Source of the DNA: Acidobacteriaceae bacterium
GTDB lineage: Bacteria > Acidobacteriota > Terriglobia > Terriglobales > Acidobacteriaceae
Length of the DNA stretch: 64,000 bases
NCBI GenBank assembly: GCA_003151335.1
Contig: PLXE01000047.1
Coordinates: 119,928 to 183,927 of the forward strand
Reading direction: 5' to 3'
Position 1 is the first letter of the stretch. Every line of letters begins with the position of its first letter. The position numbers and the translations under genes are program-made. This document shows positions 63,646 through 64,000 of the stretch, in pieces. The notes under the pieces were generated by a model. The model searched no databases. It was not told where the DNA came from and saw only the letters and a list, made by a program, of their open reading frames with translations.

Positions 63646-64000
63646 GAATGATCCTCGCCGATTGCGCAGCTTGCGAAGGGAGCATCTGATTCGCCGATTG
63701 AGAGATAGAGTTTTCGATTCGTTCTCATCCCCTAGGAATATCGCTCATCTGTCGCGAAAGCGATTGAAGTGTGCGGTTCTTGGAGGCTTTGACAGTTACA
63801 ATTTTGCCTGCAGTCGCGATTTTGCCTTCGTCCAGATAGGCGCAGAAACGCCCTCGAATTTGCACCGTTCTCGTTCAGTTTCCGACTGCAAAGGTTTTTG
63901 CGGAGCACAGATCTGCTTTTGGCGAACGACAGGTCGAATGATAGCCGGAAAACTGTTTTCTCCCGCGCGCGGCCACCCGATCATCCGACGCGGTAGAGCC
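63646..64000. other. Window end without supported gene
   Basis: No reading frame here shows a start, composition or motif that I can support. The region upstream of the small secreted protein should contain its promoter, but no clear hexamers were assigned. Confidence 0.4.

Noticed and set aside
63796..63984. Small minus-strand frame at the window end
   Set aside because: No ribosome binding site, signal or family resemblance.
1..64000. CRISPR arrays, tRNA or rRNA genes
   Set aside because: No regularly spaced direct repeats, tRNA cloverleaf signatures or rRNA-like conserved stretches were noticed. The repeats present are palindromic and irregularly spaced.

Overview
The window reads as chromosomal DNA of a soil-type Acidobacteriota (Terriglobia/Koribacter-like). 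This is inferred from gene content and texture: high GC, Pkn2-type Ser/Thr kinases fused to TPR arrays, many multiheme cytochromes with NHL propellers, a transaldolase/glucose-6-phosphate isomerase fusion, System II cytochrome c maturation, and several families of short palindromic dispersed repeats. I saw no rRNA, tRNA, CRISPR array or complete insertion sequence.

Layout. (1) 1-543, minus: a truncated gene whose product joins an RpiB-like sugar-phosphate isomerase fold to an AraC-type helix-turn-helix. (2) 1038-12880, plus, divergent from it: a tight sugar-catabolism operon of GH15 glucoamylase, transketolase, RpiB, Tal-Pgi fusion, 6-phosphogluconate dehydrogenase, glucose-6-phosphate dehydrogenase and a HAD phosphatase. 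It can turn storage glucan or oligosaccharide into glucose and run a complete oxidative and non-oxidative pentose-phosphate cycle. (3) 13055-20036: an SDR, an acyl-CoA synthetase, the dTDP-rhamnose operon rmlC-rmlD-rmlA-rmlB and a divergent GT2 glycosyltransferase. (4) 20550-25816: a secreted rhodanese/TlpA pair, two polytopic membrane proteins and an anchored TPR protein. (5) 25835-28810: a kinase-TPR receptor.

(6) 28846-42605 is the most distinctive region. It holds cytochromes with 12, 4 and 16 heme sites, two NHL beta-propeller proteins each coupled to a cytochrome gene, a PpiC/SurA-like foldase and an outer-membrane beta-barrel, all on the minus strand, with resB and ccsA (heme ligation) diverging from them. 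I interpret it as an uncharacterised porin-cytochrome or extracellular electron-transfer locus. The 4-heme cytochrome has its own leader, a strong ribosome binding site and a perfect intrinsic terminator that separates it from the foldase.

(7) 42732-53724: histidine kinase, MscL, a second kinase with TolB-like and TPR regions, an OmpA-like protein, a large secreted TPR protein, a dGTPase-like HD protein and an AbrB/RelE toxin-antitoxin pair with a palindromic operator. (8) 53779-61395, minus: purF, purL, a DUF2007 protein, a Gfo/Idh/MocA oxidoreductase and a sodium:solute symporter. (9) 61396-64000: sparse, with a frameshifted and truncated RES-type toxin gene and a small secreted charged protein.

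Short repeats recur throughout (12.9, 20.0-20.4, 33.7, 36.3, 44.0, 51.7 and 59.3 kb). One palindrome lies in frame inside purL, and another appears to supply the start codon of the beta-barrel gene.
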